DNA of 62,573 nt from NCBI GenBank assembly GCA_964463375.1, contig CAYXBQ010000012.1:1-62573 (forward strand), read 5' to 3'. The number at the start of each line of letters is the position of its first letter. Within the stretch, counting starts at the first letter, position 1. Shown one piece after another: positions 49,355-57,672 of the stretch. The translations under genes and the position numbers were made by a program. The notes under the pieces are model-generated. The model was not told where the DNA came from, did no database searches, and saw only the letters and a list, made by a program, of their open reading frames with translations. This DNA comes from UMGS1696 sp964463375 (GTDB lineage Bacteria; Bacillota; Clostridia; Oscillospirales; CAG-272).

Positions 49355-50866
49355 ATGTTTTTACAACAATTCCTTACGGCAACTGCCATCACCTGCGTGG
49401 TCGGCGAAACGGCAGATGTCCAAATCGACACCATTGCATACGATTCCCGAAAGGTCACCCCGGAAACGGCAGGGTCCACGCTGTTCGTTTGTCTCCCCGG
49501 CGCACGGCTGGACGGACACGACTATGCCCCCGCCCTGTACGACAAAGGCTGTCGCACCTTCTTGTGCAGCCACACCATGGATCTGCCTTCGGATGTGGTG
49601 CAGATCGTGGTAGCGGATCCCCGGCTGGCATTGTCGGAGCTGTCTGCCGCTTTTTGGGGATACCCGGCAAAGGAGCTGTCTATCATCGGCATCACCGGCA
49701 CCAAGGGCAAGACCACCACGGCCCACCTGGTCTCCGGGATCTTAAACGAAAACGGCATTCCCTGCGCCTATGTAGGAACAGACGGGATCCAGATCGGCGC
49801 CGACCATTACGAGACCGTCAACACCACGCCGGAGAGCCACGTACTGCAAACCTACTTCCGGCAGATGGTGGACGCTGGCTTCCGGCACGTGGTCATGGAG
49901 GTGTCGTCCCAGGCGCTGAAGACCTGGCGGGTGCATGGACTGACCTTTGACGCTTGTCTGTTCACCAACTTAGGCGAGGACCACATCAGTCCCACGGAGC
50001 ACCCGGACTTTGCCGACTACCGGGACTGCAAACGGCGGCTGTTCTTCGACTACCCCTGTAACCATATCGTCACCAACGCAGACGATCCCCATTGGGAGAC
50101 GGTCACCGGCAATCCTGCCATCCACACCCTGACCTACGGGATAGACGAAGCGGACTTTTGTGCCGGGGACATCCAGCCCTTCCGCACACCCACGTCTCTT
50201 GGGATCCAGTTCGACTGCTGTCACAACGGGATCCATACCCCTGTCCGGCTGCGTACACCGGGGGATTTCAGCGTGTACAATGGTCTTTGCGCCATCGCCA
50301 CCGCTTCTCTCTACGGCATCTCACCGGAACAGGCAGCAGCCACGCTGGCACATTTGTCCATCCCCGGTCGGTTTGAGCTGGTGGAGCTGCCGGATTCGCT
50401 GCCGGGCGTGACCTGCATCATCGACTATGCCCACAACGGCATGAGCCTGGAAAGTGCTCTGACCGAGCTGCGGCGGTACCAACCCAACCGGCTGATCTGT
50501 CTGTTCGGCTCCATTGGTGGACGGGCGCAGAATCGGCGGCGGGAGCTGGCTGAGGTGGCATCCCGGCTGGCCGATGTTTCCATTCTCACCAGCGACAATC
50601 CCGATCGAGAGCCGCCGGAGGATATTCTGCGGGATATGCTGGTGTGGTTCGACAAAAGCCGCCCGCACTACGTGATCCCGGATCGAGAGGATGCGGTGCG
50701 CAAGGCGGTGCAGATCGCAGAAAAAGGCGACATCGTGCTGCTGGCGGGCAAGGGACACGAGGACTACCAGATCATCGATGGCGAAAAGGTACCGTTCTCG
50801 GAAAAGGCGATTTTGGCGGACGAGGTACATAAGTTAGCCGGTGCGACACAGGTCGGTATCCGATAA
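49355..50866 (+). CDS. murE: UDP-N-acetylmuramyl-tripeptide synthetase MurE
   Basis: A 503-residue Mur ligase that adds the third stem-peptide residue. The ATP loop is GITGTKGKTTTAH, the UDP-MurNAc contact is NTTPESH, VMEVSSQALK carries conserved binding residues, and GKGHEDYQ ends the C-terminal domain. The residue-selecting motif reads DNPD (residues 414-417) instead of DNPR, the form that binds meso-diaminopimelate; loss of the arginine fits a non-Dap substrate such as lysine or ornithine. The ATG at 49355 is preferred over 49349 for its spacing to AAGAGAG. It ends the asnB-to-murE run. Confidence 0.9.
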   Translation: MFLQQFLTATAITCVVGETADVQIDTIAYDSRKVTPETAGSTLFVCLPGARLDGHDYAPALYDKGCRTFLCSHTMDLPSDVVQIVVADPRLALSELSAAFWGYPAKELSIIGITGTKGKTTTAHLVSGILNENGIPCAYVGTDGIQIGADHYETVNTTPESHVLQTYFRQMVDAGFRHVVMEVSSQALKTWRVHGLTFDACLFTNLGEDHISPTEHPDFADYRDCKRRLFFDYPCNHIVTNADDPHWETVTGNPAIHTLTYGIDEADFCAGDIQPFRTPTSLGIQFDCCHNGIHTPVRLRTPGDFSVYNGLCAIATASLYGISPEQAAATLAHLSIPGRFELVELPDSLPGVTCIIDYAHNGMSLESALTELRRYQPNRLICLFGSIGGRAQNRRRELAEVASRLADVSILTSDNPDREPPEDILRDMLVWFDKSRPHYVIPDREDAVRKAVQIAEKGDIVLLAGKGHEDYQIIDGEKVPFSEKAILADEVHKLAGATQVGIR

Positions 50867-50986
50867 TCGGTGCCTGATAATACACGACTGAAAAAAGCGT
50901 TAGCGAAGGTTTTTCCCATGTATTCGGGGAAGATCGTCTCGCTGGCGTTTTTTGTTTTATACCTCCGTTGTGGGGAAGCGTATAGC

Positions 50987-51016
50987 GTTGACAGACAGGC
51001 TATCGTGGTGTATAAT
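50987..51016 (+). promoter_or_regulatory. Sigma-A promoter of the two-component/ABC region
   Basis: TTGACA (50987-50992), 18 bp, TATAAT (51011-51016), 37 bp upstream of the regulator start at 51053. Confidence 0.65.
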
Positions 51017-51052
51017 ACCTATAGTGGCACCATGCTATACAGGAGAACATAT

Positions 51053-52412
51053 ATGCAATCTATTTTGATCGTTGAAGATGATACCACCCTACGGGAAGGG
51101 CTGGCGACTGCGCTGCAAACCGAGACCCGAACCACCTATACCCGCCGCCGATCCGGTCGAGGCACGAAAGCGCCTGCGGGAACGCACCTTCGATCTGCTG
51201 CTCTTGGACTGCAACCTACCGGACGGCAGTGGGATCGAGCTGTGTCGGGAAGTCACCGCCGCAGGAGATGTGCCCGTGCTTTTTCTCACCGTGCGGGATG
51301 CAGAGATCGACGAAGTCACTGCCTTTCGTGCCGGTGCCTGGGATTACATCAAAAAGCCCTTTTCCCTGACCATTTTGCAGGAGCGAATGACGGCGGCACT
51401 ACGTAAGCGTTCGGCCAGCCATATCTACGAGGACAGCCGATTCCGGTTCGATTTTGCAACGCTTGTCTTTTCCGCAGACGGACAGCGTGTCACACTCAGC
51501 GCCACCGAACAAAAGCTGCTGGCCATATTCTGTAGCCACAAAGGGCAGATCCTCGAGCGGCAGGTGCTGGTGGTCTGTGGCGTGTACTTTCTCATAGAAC
51601 GTAAAAAGCAACACCAGATCTTCGAGCGGTTTGAAAAGATCCTACGAAACGGCAGTGCAGACCATGCAGTGGATAACAACATGGCAGACGAAGCGCTGAC
51701 CCCCACCGAACGGAGGCTGATCACCTATCTGCACGAATTAGAAACCCGAGAAGCCAAGGTGCAAAGTGGCTATCGCAGCATCTCCTCTCTGGTTGCCGAT
51801 ATTGCGCACCAATCGAAAACGCCGCTGTCGTCCATCCTCATGTACACCGAACTGTGCAAAAACGGCGAGATCATCCGGGCACAGACGGAAAAGCTGTCCT
51901 TTCTCATGGATTCCCTGACCAAGCTGGCGAAATGCGAAGGTGGGCTGATCGCCGAAAATCTTTCGCCACAGAAAAATGCCGTAAAGGAACTGCTCCGGCA
52001 GGTGATCGAAGCGCACTATGCCCAAGCGGATGCCAAGCATATGGACATTCGCTGTACTGTGCCGGAGGGACTGACGGCAGTATTCGATCTGCGCTGGACG
52101 GCGGAAGCGGTGGGCAACATCCTGGACAATGCGGTGAAGTATGCGCCGATGGACAGTGAGATCACGATCACGGCCTGTGCGTATGATCTGTTCGTGCGCA
52201 TCGACATTGCAGACCAAGGCAGTGGCATTCCCGAGGATGAACTGTGCAATATCTGGAAACGGTTCTATCGCGGCAAGAATGCGGAGAGAGAAAAAGGTGT
52301 GGGCATCGGGCTGTATTTGACGGCGAACATTCTCAATACCGAAGGTGGGCGGGTTTCCGCAAAGTCGGATACGAACGGCAGCGTATTTTCCGTATTTCTG
52401 CCGATTTCATGA
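51053..52412 (+). pseudogene. Frameshifted response regulator fused to a histidine kinase lacking its sensor
   Basis: The start MQSILIVEDDTTLREGLATAL has an AGGAG site and is an OmpR-family receiver. Near 51140-51146 one extra C in an ACCC run shifts the frame; removing it restores TYTAADPVEARKRL. The second frame carries the rest: phospho-acceptor in LLLLDCNLPDGSG, LFLTV, and YIKKPFS. The DNA-binding domain stops after SATEQKLLAIFCSHKGQILERQVL and runs in frame into the end of a membrane helix and linker (VCGVYFLIERKKQHQ), the H-box DIAHQSKTPLSSI and a full ATPase domain (GNILDNAVKYAP, DQGSGIPEDEL, GVGIGLYL). The end of the regulator and the kinase sensor helices are deleted. Confidence 0.8.
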
Positions 52413-52443
52413 AATCTATTCATAGGTGAAATCTATCTGTACT

Positions 52444-52485
52444 GTAAGATTTCGTCATATTTCCGTAAGATTGTCTCTGTACAAT
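52444..52485 (+). promoter_or_regulatory. Regulator-type direct repeats and -10 upstream of the ABC genes
   Basis: GTAAGATT occurs at 52444-52451 and at 52465-52472, exactly 21 bp apart (two helical turns), the spacing that OmpR/BceR-type regulators use. A TACAAT -10 follows at 52480-52485 with no proper -35, so the promoter probably depends on an activator bound at the repeats. Confidence 0.55.
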
Positions 52486-52514
52486 AGAAGTATCCAAAGA
52501 AGGAGACAGTTTTT

Positions 52515-53195
52515 ATGCTGATCGAAACCAAACATCTCACCAAGATCTACACCACGGGCGAAACAGAGGTGCGTGCCCTGGACGACGTATCTCTGGCCAT
52601 TGACCGTGGTGCCTTTGTTTCCATCGTGGGATCCAGCGGCAGTGGCAAGTCCACGCTTCTGCATCTATTGGGTGGACTGGACATTCCCACAAGCGGCAAG
52701 GTCTTCATCGATGGGACGGACATATACCAGCTTGCACCCGATCCGCTGACGGTGTTCCGGCGCAGGTGCATCGGCTTTGTGTTCCAGCGGTACAATCTGA
52801 TCCCCAATCTGAACGTGTGGGAAAACATCACGCTGCCGCTGGGACTGGACGGTATGGACGCTGATCCTGACGAGGTGGACGAACTGCTACACACGCTGGG
52901 TATTGAGGACAAGCGAACCGCCATGCCCTCTCAGCTATCCGGTGGGCAACAGCAACGGGTGGCCATTGCACGGGCGCTGATCACGAAGCCGCACATCATT
53001 TTAGCCGACGAACCCACGGGCAATCTGGACTCCAAAACCAGTATGGGTGTCATGCTAACGCTGGCATCGCTGAACGAGAAATTCGCCCAGACCATTGTGG
53101 TGATCACCCACAACGAGGAGCTGGCACAGATGACTTCGAGACGGATCCGCATCGAGGATGGCAGTATCGTCAGCGATAGTGGGGTGACAAAATGA
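52515..53195 (+). CDS. ABC transporter ATPase, MacB/BceA type
   Basis: A 226-residue ATPase. Walker A is GSSGSGKSTLL, the signature is LSGGQQQRVAIARAL, Walker B is IILADEPTGNLDSKTS, and the switch His is in VVITHNEELA. FQRYNLIPNLNVWENITLPL marks the LolD/MacB/BceA branch, which pairs with FtsX-type permeases and works by mechanotransmission rather than import. It lies after the regulator/kinase gene and overlaps the permease start by 4 bp (ATGA). Systems of this layout respond to bacitracin-like or other wall-active peptides. Confidence 0.9.
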   Translation: MLIETKHLTKIYTTGETEVRALDDVSLAIDRGAFVSIVGSSGSGKSTLLHLLGGLDIPTSGKVFIDGTDIYQLAPDPLTVFRRRCIGFVFQRYNLIPNLNVWENITLPLGLDGMDADPDEVDELLHTLGIEDKRTAMPSQLSGGQQQRVAIARALITKPHIILADEPTGNLDSKTSMGVMLTLASLNEKFAQTIVVITHNEELAQMTSRRIRIEDGSIVSDSGVTK

Positions 53196-54925
53196 ACGTG
53201 ATCACCAAGCTGGCACTTCGCTCGCTGCACGCCCATCGGGTCCGCTCTGCTGTCATTTGTACCGCCGTGATCCTAACGACTGTGCTGTTTATGACGGTAT
53301 TCAGCATCACCTTTGACATCTTCAGCACCACCCAGCTTTCGCTTATGATGGCTGGCGGTTCCGATCTGCATTCCTCTGTATCCAACCGGGACATCGATCT
53401 GTCGCCGGAGGAGCTGCTGGAGAAGATCCAGTCCCAGTCCAGTGTCAAAGAAGCCTATCTTTTGGCAGAGAATAGCTGGGCACTTTCTGTACAGGATACA
53501 TCGTCCGACACCGTGTCGCACGTTCGGGTATGTTCCGTGAACAGTGGCAAGATCCTGCCCCATCTGTTCATCCGGATCACCGAAGGCCACTTTCCCGAAA
53601 CCACAACGGAGATCGCACTCAACACGTTGGATTTTCCAAATGTTTCCATTGGAGATACCGTAACCGCCGTGCATGGGGGATTTGCTCTACAGAACCCGGA
53701 CGGTTCGTTTGCGCTTACCGAAGATGGGAGTATCGCCACCGAAACCAAACAGAAAACGTACACGGTGACAGCGCTGTATACCAGCGAAGCGGATCGTAGG
53801 TCCCAGATCGCCGGTGTGGTTCTGTATGACAGCGCAGATATTTCCTTTGGCAATTCGTGCAGTGTGATCCTGTCCTATACGAACACGCTCAATCTGTTCG
53901 GCAAGCACAACGATCTGGTGGCCTTTCTGGAAGGGTATACGACACCGACCGGAGAAGTTCACGCCAACATCAACAATGCCTATCTTTCCGCCTCCGAGCC
54001 AGCGGTATCCTTCACGGATGTGCTGCTTGTCCTGCTGGCAGTGTCTGTGATCTTCTTCTGTGCGTTTTTCCTGATCTACAATATCTACGCCATATCGCTG
54101 GCACAGGATATGCAGTCCTATGGGCTTTTGAATACAGTGGGTGCCACATACAAACAGCTTCGCACCATCATCCTACGGCAAGCGTTGATTTTATACGGAC
54201 TGTCTGCACCGGTGGGACTGTTCTTTGGCTATATGCTGGGCTGGAAACTTGTCGCACCGATCTTCATGCGTATGTCGGGTGAGACGCTGCACTATCGTTT
54301 CAACGGATGGATCCTGCTCCTCAGTGCCCTTCTTACGCTATTGACCCTATTGTACTCGGCCCTACGTCCTGTGCGCCGGATCAAAAACAATAGTCCCATG
54401 GAAAACGTAAACGGCTCGGCCACGCCGGTGTACAAGACCGTCTGGAATGCCAAGCGGACCACACCCTTTATACTTGCCATGCGCTTTCACAGAAGAAATC
54501 CACACAGAGCCACCATCACGGCCCTGTCCATGTCTCTGTCGGTTTTGGTGCTGATCCTGGTGTCGTCTCTGGTGGGACTGGTCGCCTACATCAGCGAAGA
54601 GGAGCTGATCGTGCATGATATGCTCCTCACCACCTATCAGGAACAAGAAGCCATTATGGCGCAAACCGGGCAGCAAACCACCATCCAATACAAGCTGCCG
54701 TTAGGGGACGACCATACGATGATTGACAACGAGCTGCTGTGTGCGGTAGAAGCCATCGCCGGGGAAGAAAATGTATTTCCGATCTATTACGCCAAAGACA
54801 CCTTTTCGGTCAAAGAATCCGTTCGCAGAGAAGCGAAGGAGATATACGGACAAATCTCCGAATATTGGAAAGAAGATAGCTCCGTGGTGCATTTGCAGCA
54901 GATCGCCGCTGGATCTATGGTATGA
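53192..54925 (+). CDS. FtsX-like ABC permease, N-terminal part of a split gene
   Basis: A 577-residue membrane protein. The first helix lies at about residues 15-40, then an extracellular domain to ~270 (EEVLLDPEE-like acidic stretches, LNTLDFPNVSIGDTV). The FtsX core of three helices follows (FTDVLLVLLAVSVIFFCAFFLIYNIYAISLAQDMQSYGLLNTVGATYKQL, then ILRQALILYGLSAPVGLFFGYMLG and ILLLSALLTLLTLLYSAL), and a fifth helix lies near 455. It then breaks off inside the second extracellular domain. The missing last two helices are encoded by the next frame at 54922, and one helix plus loop seem deleted, so the transporter is probably not functional. Confidence 0.78.
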   Translation: MNVITKLALRSLHAHRVRSAVICTAVILTTVLFMTVFSITFDIFSTTQLSLMMAGGSDLHSSVSNRDIDLSPEELLEKIQSQSSVKEAYLLAENSWALSVQDTSSDTVSHVRVCSVNSGKILPHLFIRITEGHFPETTTEIALNTLDFPNVSIGDTVTAVHGGFALQNPDGSFALTEDGSIATETKQKTYTVTALYTSEADRRSQIAGVVLYDSADISFGNSCSVILSYTNTLNLFGKHNDLVAFLEGYTTPTGEVHANINNAYLSASEPAVSFTDVLLVLLAVSVIFFCAFFLIYNIYAISLAQDMQSYGLLNTVGATYKQLRTIILRQALILYGLSAPVGLFFGYMLGWKLVAPIFMRMSGETLHYRFNGWILLLSALLTLLTLLYSALRPVRRIKNNSPMENVNGSATPVYKTVWNAKRTTPFILAMRFHRRNPHRATITALSMSLSVLVLILVSSLVGLVAYISEEELIVHDMLLTTYQEQEAIMAQTGQQTTIQYKLPLGDDHTMIDNELLCAVEAIAGEENVFPIYYAKDTFSVKESVRREAKEIYGQISEYWKEDSSVVHLQQIAAGSMV

Positions 54926-55182
54926 CAGACAAACAAATGATGACCATGATGATCTTGGAAAACTTCTGGACAGGCGGTCTTTCGAGCAGCATCACGGTAT
55001 GCATCGGACTGCCGCTTGTCACCGTGATCCTTCGGTCTGCACTGGATACCGCACTGCCTATATCGTATGTTTCCGGTATTGCCATGCTTGTGCTCTGCAT
55101 TGCCGTTTCGGTCCTGTCGGGATTGATCGTATTCCGGCTGACGAAATCTGCTGCTGTGGTGGAGCGGATCAAAGTAGAATAA
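54922..55182 (+). pseudogene. FtsX-like ABC permease, C-terminal fragment
   Basis: An 86-residue fragment with two hydrophobic helices (SITVCIGLPLVTVILRSAL and YVSGIAMLVLCIAVSVLSGLIVF). It starts with MTDKQMMTMMILENFW, which corresponds to the GM(S/T)xxQxxxMLxxEN segment found before the last helices of FtsX-family permeases. It overlaps the stop of the first part by 4 bp in a different frame. No ribosome site of its own is visible beyond the overlap, so it reads as the tail of one broken gene. Confidence 0.65.
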
Positions 55183-55188
55183 AATGAA

Positions 55189-55235
55189 GACAGAGTATAT
55201 GCTGTGCCCGATCACAGGTATACTCTGTCTTTTTT
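55189..55235 (+). terminator. Intrinsic terminator after the ABC genes
   Basis: Perfect 11 bp stem GACAGAGTATA (55189-55199) with TATACTCTGTC (55219-55229), then TTTTTT (55230-55235). It abuts the stop of the converging lipoprotein gene. Confidence 0.8.
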
Positions 55236-56410
55236 CACGATATTTCCGATTCCACCACAAACTTCCATAGCAGCCGGGGATACGAATCCATGTACCACGT
55301 ATCTCCCACCCAAACAAAGCGATACCGAAATTCTGTCACGCCGGGTTCCGGTTCTCTATTTCCTGCGGTATATGCTTTTGCCTGACACACCAGCTCCACA
55401 TGGGTATCATCGATCTGTTCCAAAGAAAATGCATGATCCCGATAGGAAGTGCCACCGCCACGACCGGCTCCCACCACATGGATCTTCCCATCGATATCCA
55501 CATACATATCCCTTGCCAAAAGTTCGTCCACGAAGGATCCTGTGAAAAAGTTCTGCAAATATTCGGCAAGATCGGCAGTGGTAGAGATTTGTAGCTCTGC
55601 AAACACCGGATCATCGACCGCATAATACGGCGCATTTTCGATGTATTGTATGTCCTCCGTATGCTGCACCAGCTCATCTCCGGCAAACAGCCAGGCATAT
55701 ACCTCCGTTGCCGTATCGTATAGAGCGAGGAATTTTTCTGTATCTTCCCCCCACACGATACGATCTGTGTACATTCTATCCGTAAAGGTATGGGACGGCT
55801 GTGGTGCTTCCGGCAGATCATAATAAAAGGTGCCGGTCATGCACAGAGAAATCGCTTCTGCTTGCAAAGTAAAGGTCGTTATAAAGGTACTTTGCTTGGC
55901 AAATGCAGCTTCGCAACCGATCGTATAGTTGGTTCCGGTCAAACTTTGCGCTACGTCCTCCTCTTCTCTATGAAACGCTTGCAGAAAATATGCGGCATCC
56001 ACATGATCATAGGAACACAGCACCGCACCGGTCGTCAACTCCAACAGCACGGCCCCTTGTGCTTCTTCTGCTACAGGATCGGTTCTCGGATAGAGCAGCA
56101 TGGCATACCCACCTGTGTCGTCCAACACCATTTGCGGCTGTTTTTCAGAAGCTGTATCATAGGCAATTTCCGCAAAGGAATATGTGTAGCTCGTTCCCTG
56201 TAGATTCGACAATCGCACACCCTCTTTCTCCGGCTGCAGCACCCAATCCACGTCCGGGAGCAATATGGGTTCTGTATCCGGCAAGTTGTCGTCCTCGATC
56301 ACACATGGCACCGTTTCGAGCACCGCCGTACTCTTTTGGCAGCTGGTACATTCCAAACAAACGGCAATACAAAATACCATGGTAACACATACTCGGTAAC
56401 AAGATTTCAT
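55235..56410 (-). CDS. Lipoprotein of unknown function, last gene of the MBOAT operon
   Basis: A 391-residue protein from the ATG at 56410 with AAAGGA upstream; the frame extends to 56515 without coding character. The signal MKSCYRVCVTMVFCIAVCLECTSC has Cys24 as the likely lipid site. The mature part is acidic and rich in aromatic residues, with no motif I recognise; it ends with RYRFVWVGDTWYMDSYPRLLWKF. A second lipoprotein at 60735-61895 has a similar overall pattern and end (FRYIWNGSHWCWQLS). It follows the DHHW gene by 53 bp and is probably transcribed from the ECF-type promoter at 59151. Confidence 0.75.
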   Translation of the reverse strand: MKSCYRVCVTMVFCIAVCLECTSCQKSTAVLETVPCVIEDDNLPDTEPILLPDVDWVLQPEKEGVRLSNLQGTSYTYSFAEIAYDTASEKQPQMVLDDTGGYAMLLYPRTDPVAEEAQGAVLLELTTGAVLCSYDHVDAAYFLQAFHREEEDVAQSLTGTNYTIGCEAAFAKQSTFITTFTLQAEAISLCMTGTFYYDLPEAPQPSHTFTDRMYTDRIVWGEDTEKFLALYDTATEVYAWLFAGDELVQHTEDIQYIENAPYYAVDDPVFAELQISTTADLAEYLQNFFTGSFVDELLARDMYVDIDGKIHVVGAGRGGGTSYRDHAFSLEQIDDTHVELVCQAKAYTAGNREPEPGVTEFRYRFVWVGDTWYMDSYPRLLWKFVVESEIS

Positions 56411-56463
56411 ACTATGTTCCTTTCTGAAAACACATCTGTATTTTGGTTTTCGATACCCATTTA

Positions 56464-57663
56464 TCATCCCCCATTCCCCGTTTCCAACAAGATCTGCTGA
56501 TAATCCCGCACGCACACCACCACATCCGGCTGCAACCGTGCGATCACTTCTTCCACCGTTTCCCTGTCGTAATGCCGGAAATCGTAGGAGTACATCTTGT
56601 CAAAGCTCTCCCACAGCACACATTCCAAGGCATTCGTAAAGCTGTCTCCGTAGATGAGTATACTTGGCAGTTCCCCTCGTCCGGTCTCCACTACCGATTC
56701 CGACAGGTCGCCACCCATGTACACCGTGTACAGAATCTCCTGCCACTGGTTATTGGGAAGTGCATATACGCCGCTCTCGATCACGTTTCCCTTTACCCGA
56801 AATGTGTATGGGATCGGCTCCTTTGGCATGACCTTCCAAAGGTGCTCGTCACTCTCCCAAAGTCCACACAGCCTGCGAACCCTGGAACCTAAATATGGAT
56901 TGGGGATCTCCTCCCATATGTGGTCTTCTTCCAGCGGCATAGCCAGCGAAAGACTTGTGTCCTCGCTTATCCTTTCTATGAGTGCCTGATACGCCGCAAA
57001 GGCTCCCTGGATGCTGTAGTGGTTGTCTACGGTTGAGGAATATTGTTGTAACATACCCTGTGCATCGTATATGGTACGCATATCGATATATGGCACATTT
57101 CTCTCCTCCAGACGACCAAACAGTGCCGCCGTGGATCGTTCTGTGTATATGTGTCGATCGTTCAGGTAGGATGGGTATGCCTCCTCCCAGCAAACATATT
57201 GGCACGGCACCGCCATATAGCAAAAGTAACCACCGTAGCTCTCCACCAATGTTTTGTGGCTGGACAGTGTCTCTGCCATCGCTTCCGCCTTATACTCGAT
57301 CCAATTTTGGTTTATGGTATCCGTTTCGTATTCCTGTTTCGTATAGGGCAGCAAAAGATGCTTGTCCCGCAGGATCACCGTATCGTTCACCACCGGGCGT
57401 TGCCACAGAACCAGATCCAACCCTGTACGCAGCTTCAGTGCCGTATTTCGTCCCGGTGCGTGATCGGAAAGATACGTCTCCAAGGCTGAAAAATCACTGC
57501 CATCCAGCATCCCTTCTATCGTCATATCTGGCAATACCGCTAAGTTTCGGTTTTCGTAGTAGGAATACGTCTCTTGTTCTCGTAGGAATACAAACGCAAA
57601 CCCCAGCAGAAGAAACAGCAGAAACGAGAACACAAACAGCCGATCTATATTCTTTTTTGCCAT
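56464..57663 (-). CDS. DHHW/AlgJ-like SGNH protein, partner of MBOAT
   Basis: A 399-residue protein with one N-terminal membrane helix (residues 10-28), the rest outside the cell. Family marks: YYENRNLAVLPDMT after the helix; DNHYSIQGAFAAYQAL, the place of the usual DxHW motif with DNHY here; SILIYGDSFTNALE, which carries the Ser of the SGNH-like fold; and VVCVRDYQQILLE at the end. AlgJ/AlgX relatives move acetyl groups onto extracellular glycans taken from an MBOAT. The ribosome site GAGGTG overlaps the stop of the MBOAT gene 9 bp upstream. Confidence 0.85.
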   Translation of the reverse strand: MAKKNIDRLFVFSFLLFLLLGFAFVFLREQETYSYYENRNLAVLPDMTIEGMLDGSDFSALETYLSDHAPGRNTALKLRTGLDLVLWQRPVVNDTVILRDKHLLLPYTKQEYETDTINQNWIEYKAEAMAETLSSHKTLVESYGGYFCYMAVPCQYVCWEEAYPSYLNDRHIYTERSTAALFGRLEERNVPYIDMRTIYDAQGMLQQYSSTVDNHYSIQGAFAAYQALIERISEDTSLSLAMPLEEDHIWEEIPNPYLGSRVRRLCGLWESDEHLWKVMPKEPIPYTFRVKGNVIESGVYALPNNQWQEILYTVYMGGDLSESVVETGRGELPSILIYGDSFTNALECVLWESFDKMYSYDFRHYDRETVEEVIARLQPDVVVCVRDYQQILLETGNGG

Positions 57664-57672
57664 TCTGTCACC

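Noticed and set aside
51130..51150. Programmed ribosomal frameshift in the response regulator
   Set aside because: The site is a short ACCC run with no slippery heptamer or stimulatory stem that I can see, and the gene has other damage.
50870..51406. A 178-residue protein starting at 50870
   Set aside because: The first 61 codons cover the promoter and leader; only the part from 51053 is the receiver, and after the frameshift the frame is meaningless.
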